Assembly (NCBI GenBank): GCA_003056245.1 | Contig: MVDH01000001.1 | Span: 1,798,716 to 1,862,715 of the forward strand | Direction of reading: 5' to 3' | DNA from: Cellvibrio sp. 79 | GTDB lineage: Bacteria; Pseudomonadota; Gammaproteobacteria; Pseudomonadales; Cellvibrionaceae | DNA length: 64,000 nucleotides | Shown: positions 8,575 to 18,535 of the stretch, in pieces | How positions within the stretch are numbered: the stretch's first letter is position 1 | Layout of the letters: each line of letters opens with the position of its first letter | Notes under the pieces: model-generated | What the model was told of the DNA's origin: nothing | Database searches by the model: none | What the model saw: the letters and a program-made list of their open reading frames with translations, nothing else | Made by a program: the position numbers and the translations under genes

Positions 8575-9130
8575 GTTGAAGCATTCCCGTGATCAAATAA
8601 AATTTATTCTGCAAATAAATTTGCAACGCAGATTTAATATTCTTTTTGTGGCCGGTCATGAAGTTCTTTATTTGTGCAAAATTGTCGTGTGGTTTTTGCT
8701 AAATCCGGCAGCGCAAACTTCACGATAATTGCCTGGTTGTAAACAGCGTCGCTGCTTGTAGTTTAATTGACACCTAAAACCCATCTGCCTATCATAGCGG
8801 CCTTTTTGTGCCGGACAATTTTTGTTTGCTGCTGCGGAAAATTTTCAGGGATTTTTTCAGTTTTTTGCCAACGTTTCTTTAGATGGCTGCTTTCCATAGA
8901 TGCTTCTCTTTATTAAGCAAAAATCTAGGATGGTATACGCGTAAGTGCGTTTTGTTGTAGGAAGATTATCCTTTCCCCGGTTTAGACCATGTGTCGGCAA
9001 GTGTTGCAAAAGGCGTAGACCTATTCTGTTCGGTCCAGGTACCACTAACAGCATTAACTAACAACGACAATAGGAATCAACCACCTGTTTTTAGGAATGC
9101 CACCTATGCAATTTGTTTGCGGAGTAGTAA
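8575..9130. other. Intergenic region between the GH84 gene and pgi
   Basis: About 555 bp with no convincing gene. It must hold the promoters of the divergent GH84 gene and pgi. A GGAG at 9121-9124 serves the pgi start. A partial palindrome TGTAGTTTAATTGACA at 8757-8772 resembles a HexR-type site only loosely. I see no terminator or RNA structure. Confidence 0.4.
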
Positions 9131-10795
9131 ATGACTAATCCAAATCTTCGTCCTACCGATTTATCTTCCTGGAAAGCCTTGAGTGCTCACGCCGCCCAGT
9201 TGAAAACGCAACACATGAAGGCCTTGTTCGCCGCCGATGACCAGCGTTTTGATAAATTCTCCCTGCAGCTCCCTGCGTTCCTGTTTGACTACTCCAAAAA
9301 CCTGATTACTGACGAGACCAAAGCCGCTTTGCTGGCGTTGGCGAAAGAGTCTGATGTTGAGGCCTGGCGCAGCCGTATGTTTGCCGGTGAGCATATCAAT
9401 GCGACTGAAGATCGTGCAGTGATGCACGTTGCCCTGCGCGATAAATCACCCCAGCCAATTCTGATTGACGGTGCGGATGCTCGCCCGGCAGTGAATGCCG
9501 AGTTGGAGCGGATGCGCAAGCTGAGCGAAAAGTTACGTTCAGGTGCCTGGACCGGTTATACCGGTAAAACTATTACCGATATCGTGAGTATCGGTATCGG
9601 TGGTTCGAACCTCGGTCCTTTGATGGCCTGTGAAGCACTTAGGGCTTATAGCGACAAGCGTTTCAATATCCATTTTGCGTCCAATATTGACGGCGTGCAG
9701 ATTGCCGAAGTGCTCGAGGGTTTGAATCCTGAAACTACTTTATTTGTGATTTCTTCCAAAACCTTCACTACCCAGGAAACTATGACTAACGCCAGTACGG
9801 CAGAAAAGTGGTTTATGGCGGCGGCAGGCGACAAGGCGGCAATTGCCAAGCATTTCGTTGCGGTTTCAACCAATCGCAAGCTGGTTACTGCATTTGGTAT
9901 CGCGGAAGAAAACATCTTCGATATGTGGGATTGGGTTGGTGGCCGTTTCTCCTTGTGGTCCGCTATCGGCCTGCCCATTGTTCTGTTCCTTGGTTATGAG
10001 CTGTTTGATGAGTTGCTGCAAGGCGCTTATGAGATGGACCAGCACTTCCAAACTGCACCATTAGCAGAAAATGCCCCGGTAATGTTGGCGTTGGTGGGAA
10101 TTTGGAATCGCAATTTCCTTAATTATCCAGCCCATGCCTTACTGCCGTATGACCAATGCTTGCACCGTTTTCCTGCTTATATGCAGCAAGCGGAAATGGA
10201 AAGTAATGGTAAATCCGTAAACTGGGCGGGCGAACAAATTTCCTATGCAAGCGTGCCTTTGGTATGGGGCGAGGTGGGTATAAATGGCCAACATGCGTTT
10301 TATCAAATGCTGCACCAGGGGACGGATATTATCCCTGCTGATTTTATCGGTTCAGTCACCCCGAACGTTGTTGTAGAAGGGCATCACGATGCGTTGATGG
10401 CTAACTTCTTTGCCCAAACCCAGGCATTGATGCAGGGTAGTGATGCGGATCAGGTGCGTCGCGATTTGACCGCTAAAGGCGTAAGCGCTGCGCGGATTGA
10501 AGAAATCGTTGAGCACAAGGTGCATCGTGGCAATCGTCCGACCAACACTATCCTGCTGAATAAAGTAGATGCCCGTACTTTAGGCGCCTTGATTGCGCTT
10601 TATGAGCACAAAATTTTTGTTCAAGGTATCATCTGGCGCATTCACTCATTTGACCAATGGGGCGTTGAGCTGGGTAAAGTGCTGGCGGCGGGTATACAGC
10701 CTGAGTTGGATCTGGCCAAATCAACCAATGCTGCTCACGATGCATCCACCCGCAATTTAATTGATTTCTACAAGCGCGCCAAAGCGGGTAAATAA
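9131..10795 (+). CDS. pgi: Glucose-6-phosphate isomerase
   Basis: Interconverts glucose 6-phosphate and fructose 6-phosphate in the cytosol. At 554 residues it is of the usual bacterial size. The sugar-phosphate isomerase motifs are present: ISIGIGGSNLGP-type loop (VSIGIGGSNLGPLMA), VISSKTFTTQET phosphate loop, the GRFSLWSAIGLP signature and the C-terminal FDQWGVELGK signature. The GGAG at 9121-9124 supports the ATG. It is the first gene of the glucose-catabolism block; with edd and eda downstream it can return fructose 6-phosphate to the Entner-Doudoroff route. Confidence 0.97.
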   Translation: MTNPNLRPTDLSSWKALSAHAAQLKTQHMKALFAADDQRFDKFSLQLPAFLFDYSKNLITDETKAALLALAKESDVEAWRSRMFAGEHINATEDRAVMHVALRDKSPQPILIDGADARPAVNAELERMRKLSEKLRSGAWTGYTGKTITDIVSIGIGGSNLGPLMACEALRAYSDKRFNIHFASNIDGVQIAEVLEGLNPETTLFVISSKTFTTQETMTNASTAEKWFMAAAGDKAAIAKHFVAVSTNRKLVTAFGIAEENIFDMWDWVGGRFSLWSAIGLPIVLFLGYELFDELLQGAYEMDQHFQTAPLAENAPVMLALVGIWNRNFLNYPAHALLPYDQCLHRFPAYMQQAEMESNGKSVNWAGEQISYASVPLVWGEVGINGQHAFYQMLHQGTDIIPADFIGSVTPNVVVEGHHDALMANFFAQTQALMQGSDADQVRRDLTAKGVSAARIEEIVEHKVHRGNRPTNTILLNKVDARTLGALIALYEHKIFVQGIIWRIHSFDQWGVELGKVLAAGIQPELDLAKSTNAAHDASTRNLIDFYKRAKAGK

Positions 10796-10892
10796 ATCCG
10801 TCCCGTTAGTAATGTTGATAAAAAACGGTAAAAATACGGCGGCATTTTGGATTTGTGTCCAAAGTGCTGCTAAGCCGAGAGACACAAGATAA

Positions 10893-10972
10893 AAGCGCCA
10901 GGCAACGCACCTGACGCTGTGCGCGGGTTGGTTTATTCGCGCAGACTCCACAAGCAACCGGCTTGTGGAAGG
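10893..10972 (+). promoter_or_regulatory. Structured leader before edd, second hairpin touching the ribosome-binding site
   Basis: Two hairpins stand in the edd leader. The first (10893-10917) pairs AGCG-CAGG with CCTG-CGCT around one mismatch. The second (10948-10968) is a perfect eight-pair stem CCACAAGC/GCTTGTGG with a five-base loop; its last two G are the first two bases of the GGAAGG ribosome-binding site (10967-10972). The arrangement could modulate translation of edd; this is inference. Confidence 0.4.
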
Positions 10973-10982
10973 TACAGACCCA

Positions 10983-12833
10983 ATGAGCAATGGTATTCCC
11001 ATGACTGACGTGTTAGCTACAGATCCAAGACTTGTCGCAATTACTGAGCGTATTATCGCTCGCAGCAAAGACACCCGTGCCGCCTATCTGGCGCGCGTCG
11101 ATAAATTCCGCAGCAAAGGTCCTGCTCGTCATCATCTGGGTTGTGCCAACCTGGCTCATGGTTTTGCTGCCTGTAATGCATCTGATAAAGAAGCATTGGC
11201 TGAAGGGCAAGCGCCTAATCTGGGGATTATCTCCTCTTACAACGAAATGCTTTCCGCGCACGTTCCTTATGGCGAGTATATCGAGCCCATTAAAGCCGCT
11301 GCCAAAGAAGTTGGCATGACCGCGCAGATGGCCGGTGGTGTTCCCGCTATGTGTGATGGCGTGACCCAGGGGTTTCCGGGCATGGAGATGTCACTGTTCA
11401 GTCGCGATGTTATCGCTATGAGTACAGCCATTGCGTTATCCCACGATATGTTTGACGGTGCCATGTGCCTGGGTGTTTGCGACAAGATCGTTCCCGGCTT
11501 GATGATGGGGGCCTTGTCCTTCGGGCAATTGCCAATTGTTTTTGTGCCGGCTGGGCCAATGACTCCCGGTTTGTCCAACGCTGAAAAAGCGAAGGCGCGC
11601 CAACTGTTTGCGGAAGGCAAAGTAGGGCGCAAAGAATTGCTGGCTGCGGAAAGCGCTTCTTACCACAGCGCTGGTACCTGTACTTTCTACGGAACTGCCA
11701 ATACCAACCAGATGTTGATGGAAATCATGGGCATGCATTTGCCCGGTAGCACGTTCATCAACCCCTATACCGAAATGCGTGATGCGTTAACCCGCGCCCA
11801 TGTGCACCAATTGGCTCACATAACCCGCGAAGAGAGCCGCGTTATCCTGGCGGATATCGTGACTGAGAAATCAGTCGTAAACGGCATTGTTGGTTTGATG
11901 GCTACCGGCGGTTCAACTAACCACGCTATGCATATCGTGGCGATTGCCCGTGCCGCAGGTGTGATTGTTGATTGGCAGGATTTGTCTGACATTTCAGATA
12001 TAATTCCGCTCATGTGCCGTATTTACCCGAACGGCTTGGCGGATGTAAATCGCTTCCAGGCGGTAGGTGGAATGGGTTATCTGATTCGCGAGCTGCGCAA
12101 TGCTGGTCTGTTGCATGATGATGTGAAAACCATCATGGGTCCAACCGGCGGTTTATCGCACTATACGAGAGAGCCTTTCCTGGAAAATGGCGAGCTGGTT
12201 TGGCGCGATGCAGTTGCGGAAAGCCTTGATGATTCAGTCTTGCGTCCACCATCCAAGCCTTTTGCCGCTGAAGGTGGTTTGCGTTTGTTGAAAGGAAATA
12301 TTGGTCGCTCGGTGATCAAGATTTCTGCGGTTAAGGCAGAGCATCGTCTGGTCAAAGCGCCGGCAATTGTTTTCCAAAGCCAGGAAGATTTGCAGACTGC
12401 TTTCAAGCGCGGCGAACTGGAAAAAGACTTTATTGCAGTAGTGCGTTTTCAGGGGCCAAAAGCGTGCGGTATGCCGGAACTGCACAAACTGACACCGCCA
12501 TTGGGCGTGTTGCAAGATCGTGGCTTTAAAGTGGCGCTGGTAACGGATGGTCGTATGTCAGGTGCCTCTGGTAAGATTCCGGCCGCAATCCATATGACGC
12601 CGGAAGCGCTGGATAACGGCATAATTGGCCTGATCAATACCGGTGATTTGATTGAGTTGGACGCTGAAACCGGCACTCTGCAATTGCTTGTCAGTGATGA
12701 AGAGTTAGCCAAACGTCAGCCGGCACAATGTGATTTGACCAATGTCCACTACGGAATGGGGCGTGAATTGTTTGCACCGTTCCGCTCGTCGGTGGGCCTG
12801 GCTGAAGAAGGAGCTACAGTGTTTAACTGGTAA
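10983..12833 (+). CDS. edd: Phosphogluconate dehydratase
   Basis: Dehydrates 6-phosphogluconate to KDPG, the first committed step of the Entner-Doudoroff pathway; a cytosolic iron-sulfur enzyme of the IlvD/Edd family. The 616-residue product has the family signatures, including [19 protein letters not shown], the cluster Cys regions ([26 protein letters not shown]) and the C-terminal [17 protein letters not shown] place the start at 10983 because GGAAGG is ten bases upstream; an in-frame GTG at 10965 overlaps that site. A terminator follows directly. Confidence 0.96.
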   Translation: MSNGIPMTDVLATDPRLVAITERIIARSKDTRAAYLARVDKFRSKGPARHHLGCANLAHGFAACNASDKEALAEGQAPNLGIISSYNEMLSAHVPYGEYIEPIKAAAKEVGMTAQMAGGVPAMCDGVTQGFPGMEMSLFSRDVIAMSTAIALSHDMFDGAMCLGVCDKIVPGLMMGALSFGQLPIVFVPAGPMTPGLSNAEKAKARQLFAEGKVGRKELLAAESASYHSAGTCTFYGTANTNQMLMEIMGMHLPGSTFINPYTEMRDALTRAHVHQLAHITREESRVILADIVTEKSVVNGIVGLMATGGSTNHAMHIVAIARAAGVIVDWQDLSDISDIIPLMCRIYPNGLADVNRFQAVGGMGYLIRELRNAGLLHDDVKTIMGPTGGLSHYTREPFLENGELVWRDAVAESLDDSVLRPPSKPFAAEGGLRLLKGNIGRSVIKISAVKAEHRLVKAPAIVFQSQEDLQTAFKRGELEKDFIAVVRFQGPKACGMPELHKLTPPLGVLQDRGFKVALVTDGRMSGASGKIPAAIHMTPEALDNGIIGLINTGDLIELDAETGTLQLLVSDEELAKRQPAQCDLTNVHYGMGRELFAPFRSSVGLAEEGATVFNW

Positions 12834-12847
12834 CCAGTTAAATTTTC

Positions 12848-12879
12848 GACCCCGAACCTGTGTTCGGGGTCTTCGTTTT
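12848..12879 (+). terminator. Rho-independent terminator after edd
   Basis: Perfect ten-pair stem GACCCCGAAC/GTTCGGGGTC with a four-base loop, then TTCGTTTT, 14 bp after the edd stop. It implies that zwf has its own promoter. Confidence 0.85.
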
Positions 12880-12968
12880 AAAAACATGCCTGAAGTTAAA
12901 AGGGTATCTGATTTTAAAAAATTGTTACGTATATCCACTGTCCAGATTCATAAACAGGATTACTCCTC

Positions 12969-14456
12969 ATGCTCGAAGCGTTTGATTTTGTCATTTTTGG
13001 TGGCGCTGGTGATTTGGCCCTGCGCAAGTTGATTCCCGGCCTCTATCGTGCCCATCGCGAGGGTTCCTTACCTGCTGGCGCCCGGATTATTCCAACTTGC
13101 CGTAATACCCAGATGGTTGCCGAATACAAAAACAAAGTGCGTGAAGCAGCGGAAAAACATCTGAATGCTGATGAATTTGTAGCAGCTGATTGGGATGAGT
13201 TTGAAAAAAGCCTTTTCCCGGTATTTGTTGATATCGGCACGCTGGACCAGCATTGGGAGGCATTGGCCCAATTACTTAATTCCGGGGGTAACAGCCATCG
13301 CGTGTTCTATCTCTCAACTCCGCCATCAGTATTCAGCGTAGCCTGCAAGCACTTGCATGAATCAGGTTTGATTACTGATAAGGCGCGCGTCGTTGTCGAA
13401 AAACCATTGGGTTACGATGGTAAAACCGCAGAAGAAATTAATAGCCAGATCGCTGAGTACTTTAAAGAAGATGCGATTTTCCGTATCGATCATTACCTCG
13501 GTAAAGAAACGGTACAAAACCTGTTGGCCTTGCGCTTTGCTAACGGCATGTTTGAGCATCTGTGGGATGCCAAATCAATCGATCATGTACAAATCAGCAT
13601 TTCCGAAACCGTAGGCCTTGAAGGCCGCGCCAGTTTCTATGATGGTGCCGGTGCGTTGCGCGATATGGTGCAAAACCACATCCTTCAGTTGTTGTGTCTG
13701 GTAGCGATGGAATCCCCAAACAAAATGACTGCCGAGCGTATTCGCGCGGAAAAATTGAAAGTGTTGGAAAGCTTGCGTCCATTGACCGGCAATACGGTTA
13801 AATACAATACCGTGCGTGGCCAATATGTCGCGGGCGAGCTGGCTGGCAAGCAAGTTCCCGGTTATCTGGATGAATTAGGTCAACCTAGTAATACCGAGAC
13901 CTTTGTTGCGTTGCGCGCTTATATCGATAACTCGCGTTGGGCTAACGTGCCTTTCTATCTTCGTACTGGCAAGCGCATGAAGCAGCGTTTTGCGGAAATC
14001 GTTATTCAGTATAAAGATGTTGCGCATCGCGTATATCCAGAGTCAGCTGGCGGTACCACACCAAACCGTTTGATTATCCGTTTGCAACCGGAAGAAAGTA
14101 TCAAGATCATCATGGTTTCCAAAGATCTGGAGAAACATGAAACCCATTTGCGTCCGGTTGTGTTGAATCTGAATTTTGCTGACACCTATAAAGATTTCTA
14201 TTCTGACGCTTACAAGCGTTTAATGCTGGACGCAGCTGCTGGCGACGCCAGTTTGTTTATCCATCGCGCTGAAGTGGAAGCGGCCTGGGGTTGGATCGAC
14301 CCAATTATCGAAGCCTGGCAGCGTCCGGAAAACAAACCGCAAGGTTACATGGCTGGTAGCTGGGGACCACAAGCTTCTGCGCAGATGCTCGCGAGCGATC
14401 ATCGTCGTTGGTTCTCAATTGACGAAGTGTTGTCTGGAGCTGATCAGGAATGGTAA
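12969..14456 (+). CDS. zwf: Glucose-6-phosphate 1-dehydrogenase
   Basis: Oxidises glucose 6-phosphate to 6-phosphogluconolactone with NAD(P)+. The 495-residue protein carries the N-terminal dinucleotide loop FGGAGDLALRKLIPGLY and the active-site signature RIDHYLGKE with the catalytic His at residue 175. The length is normal. AGGA lies eight bases before the ATG. The stop codon overlaps the first codons of pgl, so the two are probably translationally coupled and co-transcribed. Confidence 0.97.
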   Translation: MLEAFDFVIFGGAGDLALRKLIPGLYRAHREGSLPAGARIIPTCRNTQMVAEYKNKVREAAEKHLNADEFVAADWDEFEKSLFPVFVDIGTLDQHWEALAQLLNSGGNSHRVFYLSTPPSVFSVACKHLHESGLITDKARVVVEKPLGYDGKTAEEINSQIAEYFKEDAIFRIDHYLGKETVQNLLALRFANGMFEHLWDAKSIDHVQISISETVGLEGRASFYDGAGALRDMVQNHILQLLCLVAMESPNKMTAERIRAEKLKVLESLRPLTGNTVKYNTVRGQYVAGELAGKQVPGYLDELGQPSNTETFVALRAYIDNSRWANVPFYLRTGKRMKQRFAEIVIQYKDVAHRVYPESAGGTTPNRLIIRLQPEESIKIIMVSKDLEKHETHLRPVVLNLNFADTYKDFYSDAYKRLMLDAAAGDASLFIHRAEVEAAWGWIDPIIEAWQRPENKPQGYMAGSWGPQASAQMLASDHRRWFSIDEVLSGADQEW

Positions 14457-15160
14457 CCGAACGTTTATTTGAAAATCGCGCAGAGATGATTGCTGCGCTG
14501 CAAGTTGAATGTGAAGCGGCGTTGCGCAGTGCCATTGAAGATCGTGGCGAAGCAACTTTTATGGTTTCCGGTGGCAGTACGCCAGAGCCTTTGTACAAAG
14601 CGCTGAGCAATTCTGATCTGGATTGGGAATCGGTTTATGTTGCTTTGGTTGATGAGCGCTGGGTTGATTTCGACCACGACAAAAGTAACGAAGCCTTTAC
14701 CGTTAAGCATCTCATCCAGAATAAAGCGGTAGTAGCAAATCTGGTTGGTATGAAAAATACCGCTGATACGGCTGCTGAAGGGTTAGCGGATTGTGAAGCT
14801 GCATTCCAGCAATTGGCGCAACCTTTTGATATCACTATCCTGGGGATGGGCTCGGATGGACATACCGCATCATTGTTTCCCCATGCACAAGGGTTGGATG
14901 AGGCATTGAACCCGGATTCCAATGAGCTTTGTGCAGCAATCACTGCAAAACAAAGTGAAGTTACCGGCGCAATTGTTGAGCGCATGACTTTATCGCTTGC
15001 TGGTTTGTTACGTTCGAAGTCGCTGGTTTTATTAATTACTGGCGATGAAAAACTCGCGGTGTTGCGTGCAGCACAAGCAGATGGCGATGTAAAAGATATG
15101 CCGATCCGCGCAGTGTTACGCCAGGATCGTGTACCGGTAATTGTTTACTGGGCGCCCTGA
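14450..15160 (+). CDS. pgl: 6-phosphogluconolactonase
   Basis: Hydrolyses 6-phosphogluconolactone to 6-phosphogluconate (DevB/SOL family, 236 residues). Motifs seen are VSGGSTPEPLYKAL near the N-terminus, VALVDERWVDFDHDKSNE, and ILGMGSDGHTASLFP, typical of the sugar-phosphate-binding site. The ATG lies inside the end of zwf (overlap seven bases), which marks a coupled operon. Confidence 0.96.
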   Translation: MVTERLFENRAEMIAALQVECEAALRSAIEDRGEATFMVSGGSTPEPLYKALSNSDLDWESVYVALVDERWVDFDHDKSNEAFTVKHLIQNKAVVANLVGMKNTADTAAEGLADCEAAFQQLAQPFDITILGMGSDGHTASLFPHAQGLDEALNPDSNELCAAITAKQSEVTGAIVERMTLSLAGLLRSKSLVLLITGDEKLAVLRAAQADGDVKDMPIRAVLRQDRVPVIVYWAP

Positions 15161-15233
15161 TTTACCAAATCCGAACGGGCTTTGATTCAAGGCTCTTTTT
15201 TCGAACTTTTTTGAACAACGAGGGACACACACA

Positions 15234-15866
15234 GTGGCTTTAACTATCGATCAAATTGTCAAAGTAGCGCCAGTAGTACCCGTTATGGTGGTAGAGCGAA
15301 TTGAAGATGCGGTGCCGTTGGCGACTGCACTCTACAACGGCGGTTTGAAAGTATTGGAAATTACCCTGCGTACTCCTTGTGCGTTGGATGCAATCACTGC
15401 AATGGTTGAAGCATTGCCGGAAGATGCGGTAATCGGTGCGGGCACCATTATCACTCCAGCAGATTTGGAAAAAGCGGTGAAAGCCGGTTCTACTTTTTTG
15501 GTAAGTCCCGGTACTACTCCCGCATTGATTGAAGCTGCGAAAGCATCACCCGTGCCATTGTTGGCCGGTGTTGCTACACCGACTGAAGCAATGCATCTCT
15601 ACACGCAAGGTTTTACCCATCAGAAGTTTTTCCCGGCGGAAGCTGCCGGCGGTGTACCGATGTTGAAATCTATCGCGGGTCCATTGCCGCAAATTACTTT
15701 CTGCCCAACCGGCGGCATTGATTTGGCGAAGGCGCCAAGTTATCTGGCTCTGCCAAATGTGCATTGTGTTGGCGGAACCTGGATGGCTCCTAAAGAATTA
15801 ATGAAGGCCGGTCGCTGGGACGAAATTGAACGTCTCGCACGAGAAGCAGCCAGTCTGCCTCGCTAA
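15234..15866 (+). CDS. eda: 2-dehydro-3-deoxyphosphogluconate aldolase (KDPG aldolase)
   Basis: Cleaves KDPG into pyruvate and glyceraldehyde 3-phosphate, the second Entner-Doudoroff step. The 210-residue product has LEITLRTP with the catalytic Glu and KFFPAEAAGG with the Schiff-base Lys131. The start codon is GTG at 15234, eight bases after GAGGGA; no better ATG exists. It lies 73 bp after pgl and is followed by a terminator. Confidence 0.96.
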   Translation: MALTIDQIVKVAPVVPVMVVERIEDAVPLATALYNGGLKVLEITLRTPCALDAITAMVEALPEDAVIGAGTIITPADLEKAVKAGSTFLVSPGTTPALIEAAKASPVPLLAGVATPTEAMHLYTQGFTHQKFFPAEAAGGVPMLKSIAGPLPQITFCPTGGIDLAKAPSYLALPNVHCVGGTWMAPKELMKAGRWDEIERLAREAASLPR

Positions 15867-15877
15867 ATGAAAAATCC

Positions 15878-15912
15878 GTAGGGGCGCAATTTATTGCGCC
15901 CCTACATTTTTA
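15878..15912 (+). terminator. Rho-independent terminator after eda
   Basis: Stem GTAGGGGCGCAA/TTGCGCCCCTAC, twelve pairs with a four-base loop, followed by ATTTTTAG. It lies 12 bp after the eda stop. Confidence 0.8.
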
Positions 15913-15996
15913 GTAACACGATTTTTAATCACATGGGCGCGAAAAACTGTGTCCCTACAGCGAAAGAATCAGTAAGAGTTTACTTAGGAGAAAGCA

Positions 15997-17004
15997 ATGA
16001 CTATTAGAGTGGCAATCAACGGTTACGGTCGTATTGGTCGCAATGTTCTGCGTGCGTTGTACGAGTCAGGCAAGCGCAGCCAAATCCAAATCGTTGGAAT
16101 TAATGATCTGGGTGATGCACACCTGAACGCTCACCTCACCAAGTACGATTCTGTTCACGGTCAATTCAACGGTACCGTGAAATATGAAGGCAGTTCCATG
16201 TTTGTAAATGGCGATGAAATCCGTATTACTGCTGAGCGCGATCCATCAAAATTGCCTTGGGGTGAATTGAATGTTGATGTGGTGTACGAATGTACCGGTA
16301 TTTTCACCAGCAAAGAAAAAGCAGGTGCGCACATTACTGCTGGTGCAAAAAAAGTAATCATTTCTGCTCCCGGTACTGATGTTGATGCAACGGTAGTGTT
16401 TGGTGTGAACGACAACGTATTGAAAGCAACTGACACCATTATTTCCAACGCATCTTGCACCACCAACTGCCTGGCACCTATCGCTAAGGTATTGAATGAT
16501 AAGTTCGGAATTGTTCAAGGTTCCATGACCACCATTCACGCTTATACCAACGATCAGGTGTTGTCTGACGTATTCCACAAAGACATTTACCGTGCACGTT
16601 CTGCAACCCAATCAATGATTCCAACTACTACTGGCGCAGCTAAAGCCGTTGGTCTTGTGTTGCCGGAATTGAAAGGCAAAATGGACGGCATTTCGGTGCG
16701 TGTTCCAACCATTAACGTATCACTGGTTGACCTGAACGTATTGGTTGAAAAAGACGTGAGTGTTGAAGCAATCAACGCGGCAATGAAAGAAGCGGCTGAA
16801 AAAGAAATGCCCGGCGTATTGGCTTATGTTGACGAGCCTCTGGTATCCGTTGACTTCAACCACAATGCTCATTCATCCAACTATGACTCACTGCAAACCA
16901 AAGTGTATGGCAAGTGGGTAAAGGTATTGAGCTGGTATGACAACGAGTGGGGTTTCTCCAATCGTATGCTGGATAACACCATCGCCCTGATGAACGCTAA
17001 ATAA
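15997..17004 (+). CDS. gap: Type I glyceraldehyde-3-phosphate dehydrogenase
   Basis: Oxidises and phosphorylates glyceraldehyde 3-phosphate to 1,3-bisphosphoglycerate. The 335-residue protein has [10 protein letters not shown] at the nucleotide-binding N-terminus and the catalytic ASCTTNC with Cys154. INDLGD at about 34-39 carries the Asp expected for an NAD-preferring enzyme; cofactor use is inferred. AGGAG lies shortly before the ATG. It is followed by pyk after 14 bp, so the two probably share a transcript that turns eda-derived triose into pyruvate. Confidence 0.96.
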   Translation: MTIRVAINGYGRIGRNVLRALYESGKRSQIQIVGINDLGDAHLNAHLTKYDSVHGQFNGTVKYEGSSMFVNGDEIRITAERDPSKLPWGELNVDVVYECTGIFTSKEKAGAHITAGAKKVIISAPGTDVDATVVFGVNDNVLKATDTIISNASCTTNCLAPIAKVLNDKFGIVQGSMTTIHAYTNDQVLSDVFHKDIYRARSATQSMIPTTTGAAKAVGLVLPELKGKMDGISVRVPTINVSLVDLNVLVEKDVSVEAINAAMKEAAEKEMPGVLAYVDEPLVSVDFNHNAHSSNYDSLQTKVYGKWVKVLSWYDNEWGFSNRMLDNTIALMNAK

Positions 17005-17018
17005 TAAGAGAACTCATC

Positions 17019-18464
17019 ATGTTAAGACGTACAAAGATCGTCAGCACTTTGGGCCCTGCTTCTGAATCGCCAGAAGTTCTAGAGCGTTTAATTCTGGCGG
17101 GCGTTAACGTCGTCCGCCTGAACTTTTCCCATGGTTCACCGGAAGACCACAAGCGTCGCGCTGAAACCGTGCGCGAGCTTGCTGCCAAGCACAACCGTTT
17201 CGTGGCGGTGCTGGGTGATTTGCAAGGCCCGAAAATCCGTGTGGCCCGTTTCGCCGAAGGAAAAATCCATCTCAAGGTGGGTGACAAGTTTGTTCTGGAT
17301 GCCTCTCTCGGTCGCGATGAAGGTAACCAGCAACAAGTTGGCATCGACTATAAAGAGTTGCCCAACGATTGTAAGCCTGGCGACGTTTTGTTGCTGGATG
17401 ATGGTCGTGTGGTACTGACCGTCGATAAAATCGAAGGTACGCGTATTTATACCACTACCAAAGTGGCTGGTCCTTTGTCGAACAACAAAGGTATCAACCG
17501 TCAGGGTGGTGGTTTAACAGCGCCGGCATTGACTGACAAAGACATTGCTGACATTAAAACCGCTGCGGAAATTGATGTGGATTATCTCGCCGTATCTTTC
17601 CCGCGTTCAGCGGAAGATATGAACTACGCGCGCAAATTAATGCTGGAAGCAGGCGGCCGCGCAGGCCTCGTATCCAAAGTTGAGCGTGCAGAAGCGGTTG
17701 CGGATGACGAAACCCTGGATGACATTATCCGAGCAAGTGATGCGGTAATGGTTGCCCGTGGTGACCTGGGTGTTGAGATCGGTGATGCAGCGCTGATCGG
17801 TGTGCAAAAGCGCATTATTGCGCGCTCGCGTGCACTGAACAAAGTGGTAATCACCGCGACCCAGATGATGGAGTCGATGATCAACAGTCCATTGCCAACC
17901 CGCGCTGAAGTGTTCGACGTAGCGAACGCGGTATTAGACGGTACTGATGCAGTAATGCTCTCTGCAGAAACTGCTGCCGGTAGTTTCCCGGTGGAAACAG
18001 TAGAGGCAATGGTGCGCATTATTCTCGGTGCGGAAAAACATCCAATCGCGAGTTTTGACAACTACCGTATGGATCAGGCATTTAACACAGTTGACGAGTC
18101 TATTGCGCTCGCCTCCATGTTTACTGCCAACCATCTGGCGGGTGTTAAAGCGATTATCGCTTTCACTGAATCAGGTAGCACTCCGCGCTTGATGTCGCGT
18201 GTCGGTTCGCAATTGCCAATCTTCGCATTCTCCCGTCATGTAAATACCCAGCGTAAAATGGCGATGTACCGCGGTGTACAACCGATTGCATTTGATACCA
18301 GCAGCGCTCCGTGCTCTGATGATTTCAACCGTGCAATTGGTATGTTGAAAGCACAAGGTGTATTGGTAGAAGGTGATCTGGTGATTGTTTCCCTGGGCGA
18401 TACTACATTGCTTGGTGGCACCAACACGATGAAAGTTCTGCGCGTTGGCGATACACTCGCCTAA
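17019..18464 (+). CDS. pyk: Pyruvate kinase
   Basis: Transfers phosphate from phosphoenolpyruvate to ADP. The 481-residue product has the usual parts: [13 protein letters not shown] start, [10 protein letters not shown], the active-site SKVERAEAV region, [12 protein letters not shown] and the C-terminal domain. The length is typical of the PykA-like enzymes. It is the last gene of the glucose block, 14 bp after gap, and ends in a strong terminator. Confidence 0.96.
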   Translation: MLRRTKIVSTLGPASESPEVLERLILAGVNVVRLNFSHGSPEDHKRRAETVRELAAKHNRFVAVLGDLQGPKIRVARFAEGKIHLKVGDKFVLDASLGRDEGNQQQVGIDYKELPNDCKPGDVLLLDDGRVVLTVDKIEGTRIYTTTKVAGPLSNNKGINRQGGGLTAPALTDKDIADIKTAAEIDVDYLAVSFPRSAEDMNYARKLMLEAGGRAGLVSKVERAEAVADDETLDDIIRASDAVMVARGDLGVEIGDAALIGVQKRIIARSRALNKVVITATQMMESMINSPLPTRAEVFDVANAVLDGTDAVMLSAETAAGSFPVETVEAMVRIILGAEKHPIASFDNYRMDQAFNTVDESIALASMFTANHLAGVKAIIAFTESGSTPRLMSRVGSQLPIFAFSRHVNTQRKMAMYRGVQPIAFDTSSAPCSDDFNRAIGMLKAQGVLVEGDLVIVSLGDTTLLGGTNTMKVLRVGDTLA

Positions 18465-18484
18465 GCTTGAACAGTTTGGAAAAA

Positions 18485-18509
18485 CGGCAGCCTGGCTGCC
18501 GTTTTTTTT
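18485..18509 (+). terminator. Rho-independent terminator after pyk
   Basis: Seven-pair stem CGGCAGC/GCTGCCG with a three-base loop followed by eight T. It closes the glucose-catabolism block. Confidence 0.9.
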
Positions 18510-18535
18510 GCCCTGATGTTTTGTGTGGTGATGTT

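Noticed and set aside
8757-8772. HexR-like palindrome TGTAGTTTAATTGACA before pgi
   Set aside because: The half-sites are offset by one base and the other glucose genes here show no clear copy, so a regulator site cannot be claimed.
8575-9130. Small open frames in the region between the GH84 gene and pgi
   Set aside because: No start signals, no conserved features; treated as promoter-bearing spacer.
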